This document shows positions 17,338 to 26,775 of a stretch of 64,000 nucleotides of DNA, in pieces; positions within the stretch are counted from its first letter, which is position 1, and each line of letters begins with the position of its first letter. The notes beneath the pieces were generated by a model. That model did no database searches. It was not told the origin of the DNA and saw only the letters and a program-made list of their open reading frames with translations. Source of the DNA: JBKHYJ01 sp046565505 (GTDB lineage Bacteria; Acidobacteriota; Blastocatellia; UBA7656); the NCBI GenBank assembly GCA_046565505.1, contig JBKHYJ010000105.1:124001-188000 (forward strand), read 5' to 3'. The translations under genes and the position numbers were made by a program.

Positions 17338-17889
17338 TCAATCCTGTTCGTGCTCGACCACTATAACCTGCTCTTCCTCGTCGTAATCGGTCAGCATCAC
17401 TTTGACGATCTCGGAGTCAGTCGTCTGGACGGTCTTGCCGACGTAGTCAGCCTGAATAGGAAGCTCGCGGTGGCCCCTGTCGATCAGCACGGCGAGCTCG
17501 ACCCTCCGCGGGCGGCCGAAATCGACCAGCTCGTCGAGCGCGGCCCGCACGGTCCTGCCCGTGTAGAGCACGTCGTCAACCAGGACGATTATGCTGTCGG
17601 TCACGTCCCCTGGGAGTTCCGTGCGGTTGACGACGGGGCGCGGCCCTACGGTCGAGAGGTCGTCGCGGTAGAGCGTGATGTCGAGCTGGCCGGTCGGCGG
17701 GCGCTTGCCTTCGAGCTGAGCTATCTTGTCCGCGATTCTTTCGGCCAGCGGGACGCCGCGACGGCGTATGCCCACCAGCAGCACGTCGCTGATGCCCGCG
17801 TTGCGTTCGACGACCTCGGACGCCAGCCGCGACAGCACGCGGCTAATTCCCGCCGAGTCCATGACGTGTGATTTCAGCTTGAAGTCCAT
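17338..17889 (-). CDS. pyrR: Bifunctional pyr operon RNA-binding regulator / uracil phosphoribosyltransferase
   Basis: 183 residues. PyrR binds UMP/UTP and then a conserved loop in pyr mRNA, reducing expression; it also has weak uracil phosphoribosyltransferase activity. The PRPP loop IIVLVDDVLYTGRT lies at residues 100-113, and RRRGVPLAERIA and ITLYRDDL are typical. Directly upstream of the ATG the mRNA contains a near-consensus PyrR-binding loop that includes the ribosome-binding site (17895-17908), so autogenous translational control of pyrR-pyrB-pyrC is likely. First gene of the operon. Confidence 0.96.
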   Translation of the reverse strand: MDFKLKSHVMDSAGISRVLSRLASEVVERNAGISDVLLVGIRRRGVPLAERIADKIAQLEGKRPPTGQLDITLYRDDLSTVGPRPVVNRTELPGDVTDSIIVLVDDVLYTGRTVRAALDELVDFGRPRRVELAVLIDRGHRELPIQADYVGKTVQTTDSEIVKVMLTDYDEEEQVIVVEHEQD

Positions 17890-17894
17890 TCGAT

Positions 17895-17908
17895 ACCCTC
17901 ACGGGACT
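17895..17908 (-). promoter_or_regulatory. PyrR-binding loop overlapping the pyrR Shine-Dalgarno
   Basis: Read on the minus strand the bases are AGTCCCGTGAGGGT, matching the PyrR loop consensus ARUCCNGNGAGGYU, as I recall it, at 13 of 14 positions. It ends 5 nt before the pyrR ATG, and its GAGGG is the only Shine-Dalgarno. The overlapping AAGTCC can also pair with GGACTT at codons 2-3 of pyrR, enclosing the start. No terminator/antiterminator is visible in the 87-nt leader, so control should be translational. Confidence 0.65.
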
Positions 17909-17976
17909 TTGAACCGCGCTGAATATAGCATGCGCGCGGGGCAGGCTCAAGCCATCGTATTTCATGCGACCTGTCG

Positions 17977-19980
17977 CTACGGCTTCTGTTTCACAGAGAA
18001 TACCTTCCCGCCCACGGTGATAGTCCCCTTCCGAGACAGGCCCGACACGTTAGGCGCCACCGAATAACTGACGGAGCCGTTGCCCACGCCGCAGCAGTTG
18101 GAAGTCACGGTGAGCCAGCTCGCGTTACTCACGGCCTGCCAACTGCAACGCGACTCAACGGTCACGTTGAAGGCCCCCGACCCGCCGCCCTTGCTAAAGG
18201 AAGCGGTCAGGGGGGCGATGTTGTAGGTGCAGTCCTCATTTATCCCGCCGTCTTGAACGATGGTAAAAATCTTCCCGGCGACGGTGACTGTCCCCTGGCG
18301 CGCGCTGCCCGTCGCGTTGTCTCTGACCACGTAGGTTATAGACCCGCTGCCCGTGCCGCTCGTATCAGAGGTCAGCGTTATCCAACTGGCGTTACTGACG
18401 GCCGTCCACCTCGCCCCGGCCGGCGCGTTGACAACAACCGCGCCGTCTTCGCCGCCCGTCTGTAAATACTTGGTCGAGGGGGACAGCGTGGTATTCAAAC
18501 TAAAATCCACGGCGAACTTTATGTCGAGCCGGCCCCACCCGAATGTATTGTTAGGCGAGCCGCCTATTCCGCAAGAGGCGTCCGTCAGGGGGGCGGCCGC
18601 GCCGTTGAGCGTGTCTTCCGTTAAAGCTATCTGATGGCGAAGCGCCGGCTGGGCGGACCACAACAGCGCCACGGCGCCCGCGACGTGCGGCGTAGCCATA
18701 GACGTGCCGCTCTTGGTCCCGTAAGTGCTGCCCGGCACGCTCGAACGCGTGCCCGTGCCGGGCGCGCTAATGTCAGGCTTCATGCGGTTGCTGCCGTCGA
18801 GCGTCACGGGGCCTCGGCTGCTGAAAGATGCTATCGTGTCCGTGCCCGTGTTCAAAGCGCCGACAGTGTAGGAGGCGTCGTAGATCGCGGGCGGCTCGGA
18901 AACCGTCGAGCAGCTCGACCCGGAATTCCCGGCGGCGATGACCGTCATGATGCCCGCCGCGCGTTGGGCTTCGACCGCCGATTGCAGCGACCCGGGAGAG
19001 CAGCCTTCCGACGCAGGGCAGCCCCAGGAATTAGTCGTCACGTCGGGCGCTTTGGTCGGGTCGCCCTGCGCCGGCGTGCCGTTCACGGGGTAAGGGGCGA
19101 GGAAAAACTGAAAGCATTCGATGTAAGTCGCGGGCGTCCCGCTGCCCCTGTCCATATTCCTGCAACCGATCCATTTCGCCCCCGGAGCCATGCCTATCTG
19201 GTTGGCGGCCCCGTCGTCACCCACCGCCGTCCCCATCGTGTGTGTGCCGTGACTGTTGTCGTCGCACGGGAACGGCGAGTTCGTGCCGCAAGGGTTCCCC
19301 GTGCCCGTGTGAATGCTGTCGTGCCAGTTGTAATCGTGATTGGCCGCCGAGCCATTCCACCCGCGGTAATGCGGCTTCAGCGCCGGGTGGTCCCACTGGT
19401 AGCCGGTGTCGGCGCCGCCCACGACGATTCCCTGCCCCGTGAACCCCATCGCCCACACCTGCGGCGCGCGAGTGTTATTGACGCCCGGCTCGATGGCGGT
19501 AATTTCGGCGGGCGAGAGCGCGGAAATCTCCGGCGTCGGGGGTTCTACGGAGTTGTGAATCACGGGGTTGCCCTCTACGCGAGCGACCTCCGGGCGCGAC
19601 GCCAGCGCGAGCGCGATGTCGCGGCTGGCCTTCACCCAAACCATGTTGACGATGTAAAAAGAACGATGCTCGATCTTATTCTCCTTCAGCCATGCTAACA
19701 GGGGCGCCTGCGTCGCCTGCGCTTTATTCCAGAGCGTCCTGTAGACGAAGCGGCCCTTCTCTTCCTTCGTGGCGAACGCCTCGGCGCCGCTCAGGTCCGC
19801 CTGGTCTTCGAGTACGACCAGGAACTCCGCCTGCTGATCGTCTGTTGTGCGCTCGAGCACCCACGGCGCGACCTTGGCGAGCGCGGCCCTCTGGTTTTGG
19901 GCGGGGTTAGAAATGCTGGAGGAGACCGAGCCGATTGATAAGAGCAGAAAAAGGAGCACGACGAATAAGCGAGTCTTCAT
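17977..19980 (-). CDS. Secreted subtilisin-family (S8) protease with two BACON domains
   Basis: 667 residues from ATG 19980, chosen because AGGAG lies about 10 nt upstream and a signal peptide (MKTRLFVVLLFLLLSIGSVSS) follows; a longer in-frame start at 20028 would precede the signal. Residues about 50-145 are an I9-type inhibitor prodomain. The S8 domain holds the full triad: D191 (GGADTGYQWDHPA), H244 (DDNSHGTHTMG) and S427 (GTSMATPHVAG), plus oxyanion N352 (AAGNSG). Two BACON-type beta modules follow (about 505-592 and 595-667), each with a WxAVSNASW motif and a G-x-ITYVV / GSVSYSV strand. BACON modules are thought to bind carbohydrate or mucin. A TATACT on the minus strand in the upstream gap may be a -10 box. 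Divergent from the HD-Hsp90 gene. Confidence 0.93.
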   Translation of the reverse strand: MKTRLFVVLLFLLLSIGSVSSSISNPAQNQRAALAKVAPWVLERTTDDQQAEFLVVLEDQADLSGAEAFATKEEKGRFVYRTLWNKAQATQAPLLAWLKENKIEHRSFYIVNMVWVKASRDIALALASRPEVARVEGNPVIHNSVEPPTPEISALSPAEITAIEPGVNNTRAPQVWAMGFTGQGIVVGGADTGYQWDHPALKPHYRGWNGSAANHDYNWHDSIHTGTGNPCGTNSPFPCDDNSHGTHTMGTAVGDDGAANQIGMAPGAKWIGCRNMDRGSGTPATYIECFQFFLAPYPVNGTPAQGDPTKAPDVTTNSWGCPASEGCSPGSLQSAVEAQRAAGIMTVIAAGNSGSSCSTVSEPPAIYDASYTVGALNTGTDTIASFSSRGPVTLDGSNRMKPDISAPGTGTRSSVPGSTYGTKSGTSMATPHVAGAVALLWSAQPALRHQIALTEDTLNGAAAPLTDASCGIGGSPNNTFGWGRLDIKFAVDFSLNTTLSPSTKYLQTGGEDGAVVVNAPAGARWTAVSNASWITLTSDTSGTGSGSITYVVRDNATGSARQGTVTVAGKIFTIVQDGGINEDCTYNIAPLTASFSKGGGSGAFNVTVESRCSWQAVSNASWLTVTSNCCGVGNGSVSYSVAPNVSGLSRKGTITVGGKVFSVKQKP

Positions 19981-20246
19981 AAATAGATTTCTCCTGATTG
20001 CGCGACCACATCGCGAGGACAATTGCATGGGAGATTAGTATAGCAGTCCCGAAGTCATATACTACACGCCGAACAAGCCAGTCAATTGAATCTTCTATAG
20101 TCCGAATCGCTTAACCGCGGCTGACGTTGAAAGGAAAGCTGAATCCACTTGCGGCATTAATACAATTGTCTAAAATGGCTGGTAAGTTCTAATACCGTTT
20201 ATTTCGCTTCAAGCCAGCTAATTTGGCATGGGAGGATTCGGTCTCA

Positions 20247-23200
20247 ATGGATAGCCAATATTTCGCGGGGGAAACGTCGGACTGGCAGGAAACAATTATC
20301 TGGAAGGAATTGCAACAAAGCGAATCTGCCGAAGCCACGTCCGTAAAAACCATGCTGAACAATTGCATGCCGAGGATTCAGAAGGTTCTAGCACAGGGGC
20401 AATCGTCGCCGAGCGATTTCACCCTGCACGACTCTGGCCATGCGTTTCGGGTGGCTCGAAGAATGGTAGAGATCATCCCTGCCGACGTTTTTTCAAAGCT
20501 GTCGAGCTACGAGCTGGCGCTGCTACTTTTATCTGCTTACCTGCACGACATTGGGATGACGCCTGAGCGGCGCAAGGTCACTGTGCACTATCAATATCTC
20601 CTGACCGGCGACCCGCAAAACTTATCTGATCAGGAAATAAATCAGTTCCAGAGGTGGCTTGATGACGAAGGCCGAGGCATCGTCCCGCCCCTGTCACGAG
20701 AGCCAACTTCAATCGAAACTTTGAGGGTTGCCGGGGAGGTTATAACCTACTATTGCCGCGACCGCCACAACGATTGGAGTGATGAGTGGATTCGCAATCA
20801 TCTTTCAAATTGCGCGCTGGGAACTTATGTGAACTGGATTGACGACCTGGTTTCGCTATGTCGCAGCCACCATTATGGCTATCACGAATTGGCGGCAAAT
20901 AGATTTGAGCCGAAGTCGGTAGGCACGCCGGCAAGAGTAGTTCACCTGCGCTATCTGGCCTGCGTCTTGCGGATCGCAGACGTGCTTGAATTTGACCCCG
21001 AGCGCACGCCAGAAGTCATCCTGCGCCACCGAGACATTTCGCCTGCCAGCCGAATTTACTGGTGGAAAGATCAATACATCTCGATGGTTCAGAAAGGAAA
21101 TCACCTGTTGCTTTCAGCCCGCCCGCCCAGAGCCTATATCCACCGGGCGATCGAGGTCACCGCAGACCAGATTGATGAAGAGTTGCGTCTATGCCGGACG
21201 CTGGCCGACGAGACCCACTTTGAAAAATTTCCCGGGTTACCTGAGGATTTACCGCACCGATGGGATCTGCTGCCCTCGATGCACCGCGACATCAACCCGA
21301 AGGAGGAGACCTACGAGTACATCGATGGCGCTTTCCGGCCGGACACAAACAAGTTGCTTGAATTACTCTCCGGGGTAGAGCTCTATGGGAATCGTTTAGC
21401 CGCCGTCCGCGAATTGCTGCAAAACTCTTTTGACGCGGTTCGCGAGCAGATAGCTTATGAACGGCTCGCCAGGTCGAACCCGCGAGACCCTGAGCTTACA
21501 GAGATGTTGAGCAAGCTGCATCAGGTGGAGTTGCGGCTCGAAACATCAAATGACGGCGCATGGCTGATCTGTACGGATACGGGCGTCGGCATGACCAAGT
21601 CGCTCATCACGGACCATCTGCTCGTGAGCGGCACGTCACGCCGACATGACATCCTGAATTTGGAGCGGCGATGCAAAGGCGCGGGCTTTACACTAGGGCG
21701 CACTGGCCAGTTCGGCATAGGAGTGCTGAGTTATTTCATGCTCGCCAATATGGTCATGATAAAGACGCGGCGCAGTCAAGAAGCTGGCGACGCGGAATCG
21801 AGCGGGTGGAGCTTTGAGACTGAGGGGGTTGGTTCCTTCGGAGAGCTTCGACGCGATAACAGGGCGCAAAGAGGCACCGAAGTTCGCCTCCGTCTCAGGC
21901 CAGGATTCATTGAGGGCGGCCCCGCCGATTGGTTCCGCGAGATTCGTCAGTATCTAGAGGATACGTTGTTCAATATCCCGTGCAGGTTCGAGTTCAAGTC
22001 TGCTCTGGCTGAAGGGCAAAGCCTCGTTTGCCAGCCCGGCTGGGTACAGCAAAGAGACAGCCTGGAAAAGATAGTCGTTGCAGGATTAGATACATCCGAC
22101 ATTGAGGACGACGATCAGTTCCTTACTAGCGCTCGACTACAGGAACGAGAAACCCTTAAGAATTTGATAGAGGAAGTAAGGAGAGAAGCAACCGAACATC
22201 TTCAAATGATTATGCAAGAAGGCGAACTACCTCAATCCCTCGGGCGTTATCGTATTCATCTACCCCACTTCAGGCTGCCCGAAGGAAATTCGCTCGCGTT
22301 TCTGCGAGTTAGTAAAAGCGGAAACAATCTGTCACTCAATCTTACCGGCGATTACTATGCCTATCGGCCAGACTTGGATTTGCAAATGGGATGGAAAGGT
22401 ATGAAAATTGATTTGGAGCCTGAGCATTTGGGTCCTCATCATGGGCTTAGATCAGATAGAGTTATCGCAGAAATAGATTGGAATGCCGCTGAGGCAGGAG
22501 CGCTATCAGTAAACCGGGGAACTTTGGCACTGAGCGATAAAGCTTTGGAAGCATTGAACTGGCTGGATCAGAGGATTACGGATCTGTGCCGTACCTTTCT
22601 CAGAGAAAATCGAGATTCGGTGTACGCTCTCTTGAACTGTCGAATGATGAAGATTGAATTATTGCCGGAGACTCCTTTGAACTGGTTGGTCGTAGAAAAG
22701 AAAGGTAAAGAGTCAAAAGCATTCTGGGAGCCGATAAGTTTTCCGGCAATTAATCGTAGTGATTATGCGCGGAATTATTCCGTTTTTCCAGAAAGCGGAT
22801 TTTATCTATGGCAGGGGCAATCAGTTTATGAAATACCTAGGTTTGATATGCTGAATAGATTTGAAAGCTTCGGCCCTGGGCTTACCACTCTAACCTGGAA
22901 CCCCATTTCTCTCCCACCCGATCGTATAATTATTCAGCCTTCTAAGGTTGGATTTCAACCTACAGGTCTTTGGACCCAGAAGCCCACGCCAAGAGGAAAT
23001 TCTCATGTAGTGGGCCATATATGTGCCTTTCCTTCTATTTGGACTAACCTTTGTGGAGTCCAGCTGGGAGGATTTCCTATGCTATGGAATCCAGAGAATC
23101 CAATAATCAAGAGCATTGACGCGCCGGGATGGGAGTGGTGCCAGAAGTCATTTAAAGAGGGAATCAACCCTTTACCCCTGAAAGGCGATCTTCTCTTACA

Positions 23201-23588
23201 TAAAAGTAGAGCTGCCGCATGGGTTATACGATCTCTTGAGATGCAGACAGAAAATTTATGGGAGTGGCTTAAGGATCAGCATCCCTCATTCCTTAAAGAG
23301 CTGTGGGCTCTCATCTTTGAATCTCACTCCGAGCAGAACGCGAAAGCCCCGTCCCATATCTGTCATTTGGTTGTCACACGGCATGATATGCAACTTATAA
23401 TCTTATCTCCTGAAGGGTGGCAAAGATCAAGGGCATTCTTTTATGAGGCAAACAAGCTTTTCAATGAGTACATACCAGACCCAGGACCCGAATGGCGTTT
23501 GGAGTTGGTGAATGCAAAAGCCATCAAGAAGCAGACAAAATCAACTGCTCGGCCGAAGGGTAGCCGTCGCGCTAAAAACATCCTGTAG
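20247..23588 (+). CDS. HD phosphohydrolase domain fused to Hsp90-type ATPase, with long unknown C-terminal region
   Basis: 1113 residues from ATG 20247 (GGAGG about 11 nt upstream; an earlier in-frame TTG at 20223 is less likely). Residues about 35-330 form an HD domain with all metal ligands: H61/H65 (HDSGHAF), H100-D101 (YLHDIG), H208-H209 (RSHHYG) and D245 (RIADVL). Residues about 370-560 form an Hsp90/GHKL ATPase: N-box E389-xxx-N393-xx-D396 (RELLQNSFDA), DTGVGM at 444-449, G2 box GQFGIG at 487-492, and GT at 543-544. The remaining roughly 550 residues resemble nothing I recognise. Base composition falls along the gene (21 of 60 bases are G/C in 22801-22860) in a high-GC neighbourhood, a sign of transfer. 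It stands alone: divergent from the subtilase and 20 nt from the convergent ubiD. Combinations of HD and Hsp90 modules occur in prokaryotic conflict systems; antiphage or stress function is inference. Confidence 0.85.
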   Translation: MDSQYFAGETSDWQETIIWKELQQSESAEATSVKTMLNNCMPRIQKVLAQGQSSPSDFTLHDSGHAFRVARRMVEIIPADVFSKLSSYELALLLLSAYLHDIGMTPERRKVTVHYQYLLTGDPQNLSDQEINQFQRWLDDEGRGIVPPLSREPTSIETLRVAGEVITYYCRDRHNDWSDEWIRNHLSNCALGTYVNWIDDLVSLCRSHHYGYHELAANRFEPKSVGTPARVVHLRYLACVLRIADVLEFDPERTPEVILRHRDISPASRIYWWKDQYISMVQKGNHLLLSARPPRAYIHRAIEVTADQIDEELRLCRTLADETHFEKFPGLPEDLPHRWDLLPSMHRDINPKEETYEYIDGAFRPDTNKLLELLSGVELYGNRLAAVRELLQNSFDAVREQIAYERLARSNPRDPELTEMLSKLHQVELRLETSNDGAWLICTDTGVGMTKSLITDHLLVSGTSRRHDILNLERRCKGAGFTLGRTGQFGIGVLSYFMLANMVMIKTRRSQEAGDAESSGWSFETEGVGSFGELRRDNRAQRGTEVRLRLRPGFIEGGPADWFREIRQYLEDTLFNIPCRFEFKSALAEGQSLVCQPGWVQQRDSLEKIVVAGLDTSDIEDDDQFLTSARLQERETLKNLIEEVRREATEHLQMIMQEGELPQSLGRYRIHLPHFRLPEGNSLAFLRVSKSGNNLSLNLTGDYYAYRPDLDLQMGWKGMKIDLEPEHLGPHHGLRSDRVIAEIDWNAAEAGALSVNRGTLALSDKALEALNWLDQRITDLCRTFLRENRDSVYALLNCRMMKIELLPETPLNWLVVEKKGKESKAFWEPISFPAINRSDYARNYSVFPESGFYLWQGQSVYEIPRFDMLNRFESFGPGLTTLTWNPISLPPDRIIIQPSKVGFQPTGLWTQKPTPRGNSHVVGHICAFPSIWTNLCGVQLGGFPMLWNPENPIIKSIDAPGWEWCQKSFKEGINPLPLKGDLLLHKSRAAAWVIRSLEMQTENLWEWLKDQHPSFLKELWALIFESHSEQNAKAPSHICHLVVTRHDMQLIILSPEGWQRSRAFFYEANKLFNEYIPDPGPEWRLELVNAKAIKKQTKSTARPKGSRRAKNIL

Positions 23589-23608
23589 AGGTAACCACTC
23601 GCTATGAA

Positions 23609-25057
23609 TCAGAGGCCCAGCTTCGGCCATATTTGATCCACGCGGCGGCGCACCTCTTCGGTCATCCGCAACTCTTTCGGCCAGGGCCGGTCGAAGCCTT
23701 CGCTCTTCCACTTGCGCGTGCCGTCTATGCCCATCTTCGACCCGAAGTTAGGCAGCCGCGACGAATGGTCCAGCTGGTCCACGGGCCCGAGCATGAATTG
23801 AATGTCGCGCTCCGGGTCTATGTTATTCAGCACGCGCCAGGTCACTTCGTTCATGTCGCGCACGTCCGTGTCGTCGTCCACGACCACTATGCACTTGGTG
23901 AACATGGCCTGCGGCAGCGACCATACGCCGTTCATGATCTTTCGCGCATGGCCCGGATAATTCTTCTTGATCGACACGATCATCAAGTTATGAAATACGC
24001 CCGCGAACGGCATGTGGTAATCGACCACCTCCGGGAACTGGCGCCGCATGAGCGGCAAAAAGATGCGCTCGATGGCCTCGCCCATCCAGCAGTCCTCCAT
24101 CGGGGGCTTACCCACGACGGTCGTCTGGTATATGGGCCTCTTGCGGTGCGTGACGCAGGTGACGTGAAATACGGGGAACTCGTCTTCGAGAGAATAAAAC
24201 CCCGTGTGGTCCCCGAACGGCCCTTCCGTCCTGCGCTCGGCGGTGTCCACGTAGCCTTCGAGGATTATCTCCGCGTTGGCCGGGACCTCCACGTCAACCG
24301 TCTCGCAGCGCACCATCTCGACGGGTTTTTCGCGCATGAAGCCGGCGATCATCATCTCGTCGAGGTCTTCGGGCAGCGGCATTATCGCGGAGAAGACCGT
24401 CACAGGATCGGCTCCTATAGCCACTCCCACGTCGAGGCGACCGCCGCCGCCGCGCCTGAGGTTGCGGAAGTGCTGTGCGCCGTGCTTATGAACCTGCCAG
24501 TGCATGCCCGTCGTAGTTTCGTCGTAGACCTGCATGCGGTACATGCCGCAGTTGCGCTTGCCTGTCTCCGGGTTCCTGGTGAAGACGAGCGGCATGGTGA
24601 TGTAGCGCCCCCCATCTTCGGGCCAGCACTTGATGATGGGGAAGTCTGACAGCGAGAAGTGCCCCTGCTTCAGAATGCGCTCTTTGACCGGGCCATCGCG
24701 GACCACCTTCGGAAACATCTTGCCGACTTCGGCGAGTCTCGGGACCATCTTTATCTTTTCGATCAACCCTTGTGGTGACTTCACGTCCGTCAGGTCCGAT
24801 ATGCGCTCAGTGATTTCGCCGTAATCCTTTATGCCGAGCCCGCAAAGCATACGCTCGCGGCTGCCGAGTGCGTTGATTAAGACGGGGATCGAATGACCGC
24901 GGACGTTTTCAAACAGCAGCGCGGGCCCTCCGCGCTTGGAGACGCGGTCCGTGACCTCCGTGATCTCAAGCTCCGCGTCCACCTCCGCGCGAATGCGCTT
25001 CAGCTCGCCGCGCTTTTCAAGGGCCGCGATGAATCCTCTCAAATCCTCGAATGCCAT
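23609..25057 (-). CDS. ubiD: UbiD-family prenylated-FMN-dependent decarboxylase
   Basis: 482 residues, the normal length. UbiD enzymes decarboxylate aromatic or unsaturated acids with prenylated FMN made by UbiX. The family signature EGPFGDHTGFYSLEDEFPVFHVT is present, with TTVVGKPPMEDCWMGEAIERIFLP and the VPANAEIILEGYVD segment. It starts at ATG 25057 (MAFEDLRGFIAALEKRGELKRI, the usual opening). As Acidobacteriota use menaquinone, the substrate is likely a quinone-pathway intermediate, but UbiD substrates cannot be read from sequence. No ubiX is in the window. The stop lies 20 nt from that of the convergent HD-Hsp90 gene. Confidence 0.93.
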   Translation of the reverse strand: MAFEDLRGFIAALEKRGELKRIRAEVDAELEITEVTDRVSKRGGPALLFENVRGHSIPVLINALGSRERMLCGLGIKDYGEITERISDLTDVKSPQGLIEKIKMVPRLAEVGKMFPKVVRDGPVKERILKQGHFSLSDFPIIKCWPEDGGRYITMPLVFTRNPETGKRNCGMYRMQVYDETTTGMHWQVHKHGAQHFRNLRRGGGGRLDVGVAIGADPVTVFSAIMPLPEDLDEMMIAGFMREKPVEMVRCETVDVEVPANAEIILEGYVDTAERRTEGPFGDHTGFYSLEDEFPVFHVTCVTHRKRPIYQTTVVGKPPMEDCWMGEAIERIFLPLMRRQFPEVVDYHMPFAGVFHNLMIVSIKKNYPGHARKIMNGVWSLPQAMFTKCIVVVDDDTDVRDMNEVTWRVLNNIDPERDIQFMLGPVDQLDHSSRLPNFGSKMGIDGTRKWKSEGFDRPWPKELRMTEEVRRRVDQIWPKLGL

Positions 25058-25078
25058 AGTGAATGATCCTTGACGACG

Positions 25079-25243
25079 CTCAGTATTCAGAGCGTAACAC
25101 GCTGAATGAGCGAAGACAAATTCGCGGGATTGTGGGGAGACCGCGCGGCGGGAAGCCCTGTTTCATTCCAGGGCGCGGGGTCGTTCGTCGTGCTCGGAAG
25201 AGATCACATCCGCTTCAAAGGCAGGTGAATCGTCCAACCTGCC
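25079..25243. other. Intergenic hairpins between ubiD and amidohydrolase
   Basis: The 260-bp gap 25058-25317 holds no gene. Two stem-loops are visible: an interrupted stem at 25079-25110 (ATTCAGaGCGT pairing with ACGCTGAAT) and GGCAGGT (25220-25226) with ACCTGCC (25237-25243). Neither has a T-run. They could end the nucleoside-salvage transcript or lie in the ubiD leader. Confidence 0.4.
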
Positions 25244-25317
25244 GGCAGTCTATGAGACTCCCGCCCGCGCAAGGAAGGCCGCGGAACATACTATGCGGGC
25301 GTATTGGGCCGCGACGA

Positions 25318-26775
25318 TTATGGCGTGCCGATACTTTTCCGAACGCGGTCGCGGTACTCTATGGCCTTCGCGCGCACGGCCCGCTCGTCAATCGTGAGCA
25401 CGCGACGGCCCTCCATTACGAGGCGGCCATTAATCATCACAGTCTCAACGTCTGACGCTTTCGTGGCGTAAACGAGTTGCGAGTAGACGTTGTATAGCGG
25501 CGTCTGGTGGGCGGCATCGAGCTTGACGATCAACAGGTCGGCGAGCTTCCCCGCTTCGAGCGAGCCGATGTCCCTATCCATGTGAATCGCCCTCGCGCCG
25601 CGGATCGTCGCCATCTCAAGCGCCTCGCGGGCGTTGATGACGGTAGGGTCCTTCGCCGTGAGCTTGTGCAGCTTTGCCGCCGTGTCTATCTCTTCCCACA
25701 AGTCGAGGTCGTTGTTTGACGCGGCGCCATCCGTCCCCAGCCCGACCGCCACGCCCGCGCGGAGCATCTGCGGCACGGGAGCGGCCCCCGCGGCCAGTTT
25801 CATGTTCGACTGCGGGCAGTGGGCCACGCCCACAGAGCGGCTCGCCAGAGTCTTTATGTCTTCTTCGGTCGGCCACACCATGTGCGCGGCTATCACGCGC
25901 TGGTCAAGGAACCCTATGCGGTCAAGGTAGGATACGGAGCTTGAATTGTACCTCTCCTGAATCGTCTTCACCTCGGCGGAGTCTTCCGCCACATGGATTA
26001 CCAGGGGCACTCCCTGACGCTGCGAAAACGAGTGCGCCTGCTTCAGGTGGTCTGTCGAAACAGTGTAGGGGGCGTGCGGGGCGATGGCGGGCGTGATGAG
26101 CGCGTGACCTTTCCACTTCTGCGCGAACTTTTCCATGTACTCCATCCCGGCTTCCCAGGTCTTATTGTCGGGCGCGGGGAAATCTATGAGAGTTTCGCCG
26201 AGCACGCCCCGCATCCCGGCGCGGGCCGTCTCGTCGGCAATCGCGTCCTCGAAGTAGTACATGTCTACGTAGGTAGTCGTGCCGCCCTGGATCATCTCAA
26301 GGCACCCGAGCCGCGTGCCCCACCGCACGAATTGCTCGTCAACGTTTTTCGCCTCGGCGGGGAAGATGTACTTCTGAAGCCATTCCATCAGCACGAGGTC
26401 ATCGGCTATGCCGCGAAACAAGACCATAGGCACATGCGTGTGCGTGTTGATGAGGCCGGGCATCACGGCCCTTCCGGCGGCGTCGATGGTCCGCGCGGCC
26501 GCGTACTTGGCGGCGATTTCGGGGGCCGCGCCCACCGCGACGATGCGCTCGCGGCGTATGGCGACCGCTCCGTTTTCAATCACACGCGCAGGTTCGCCCA
26601 TCGTGACGACTGTGCCGCCGCGGATGATTACGTCAACCCTCTCGGCCGCGCCGGCGCAGAATGGCAGCACCGTGACGATCAGCGCAAGGATCAGAAAAAT
26701 GATCACGAGTGTTTTTCTCAAACGCCGTCCTCCGCCCCGGCGTGAGTCACGCCGCGAGTTTTTGAAATGCAGCAT
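25318..26775 (-). CDS. Exported amidohydrolase, 5-methylthioadenosine/S-adenosylhomocysteine deaminase-like
   Basis: 485 residues. After a basic N-terminus a single hydrophobic segment (LVIIFLILALIVTVLPFCAGA, about residues 22-44) acts as signal or anchor, unusual for a family that is mostly cytoplasmic. The amidohydrolase core is complete: H-x-H in GLINTHTHVPMVLFRG, HAPYTVS, IHVAEDSAEV, HMVWPTEEDI and the metal aspartate in GLGTDGAASNNDLDLWEE, all typical of MTA/SAH/chlorohydrolase-type deaminases. It lies at the 3' end of the nucleoside uptake and salvage run (130 nt after cdd), suggesting deamination of adenosine-type nucleosides outside the inner membrane before import. The exact substrate is inference; guanine- or chlorohydrolase-like activity cannot be excluded. 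Confidence 0.9.
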   Translation of the reverse strand: MLHFKNSRRDSRRGGGRRLRKTLVIIFLILALIVTVLPFCAGAAERVDVIIRGGTVVTMGEPARVIENGAVAIRRERIVAVGAAPEIAAKYAAARTIDAAGRAVMPGLINTHTHVPMVLFRGIADDLVLMEWLQKYIFPAEAKNVDEQFVRWGTRLGCLEMIQGGTTTYVDMYYFEDAIADETARAGMRGVLGETLIDFPAPDNKTWEAGMEYMEKFAQKWKGHALITPAIAPHAPYTVSTDHLKQAHSFSQRQGVPLVIHVAEDSAEVKTIQERYNSSSVSYLDRIGFLDQRVIAAHMVWPTEEDIKTLASRSVGVAHCPQSNMKLAAGAAPVPQMLRAGVAVGLGTDGAASNNDLDLWEEIDTAAKLHKLTAKDPTVINAREALEMATIRGARAIHMDRDIGSLEAGKLADLLIVKLDAAHQTPLYNVYSQLVYATKASDVETVMINGRLVMEGRRVLTIDERAVRAKAIEYRDRVRKSIGTP

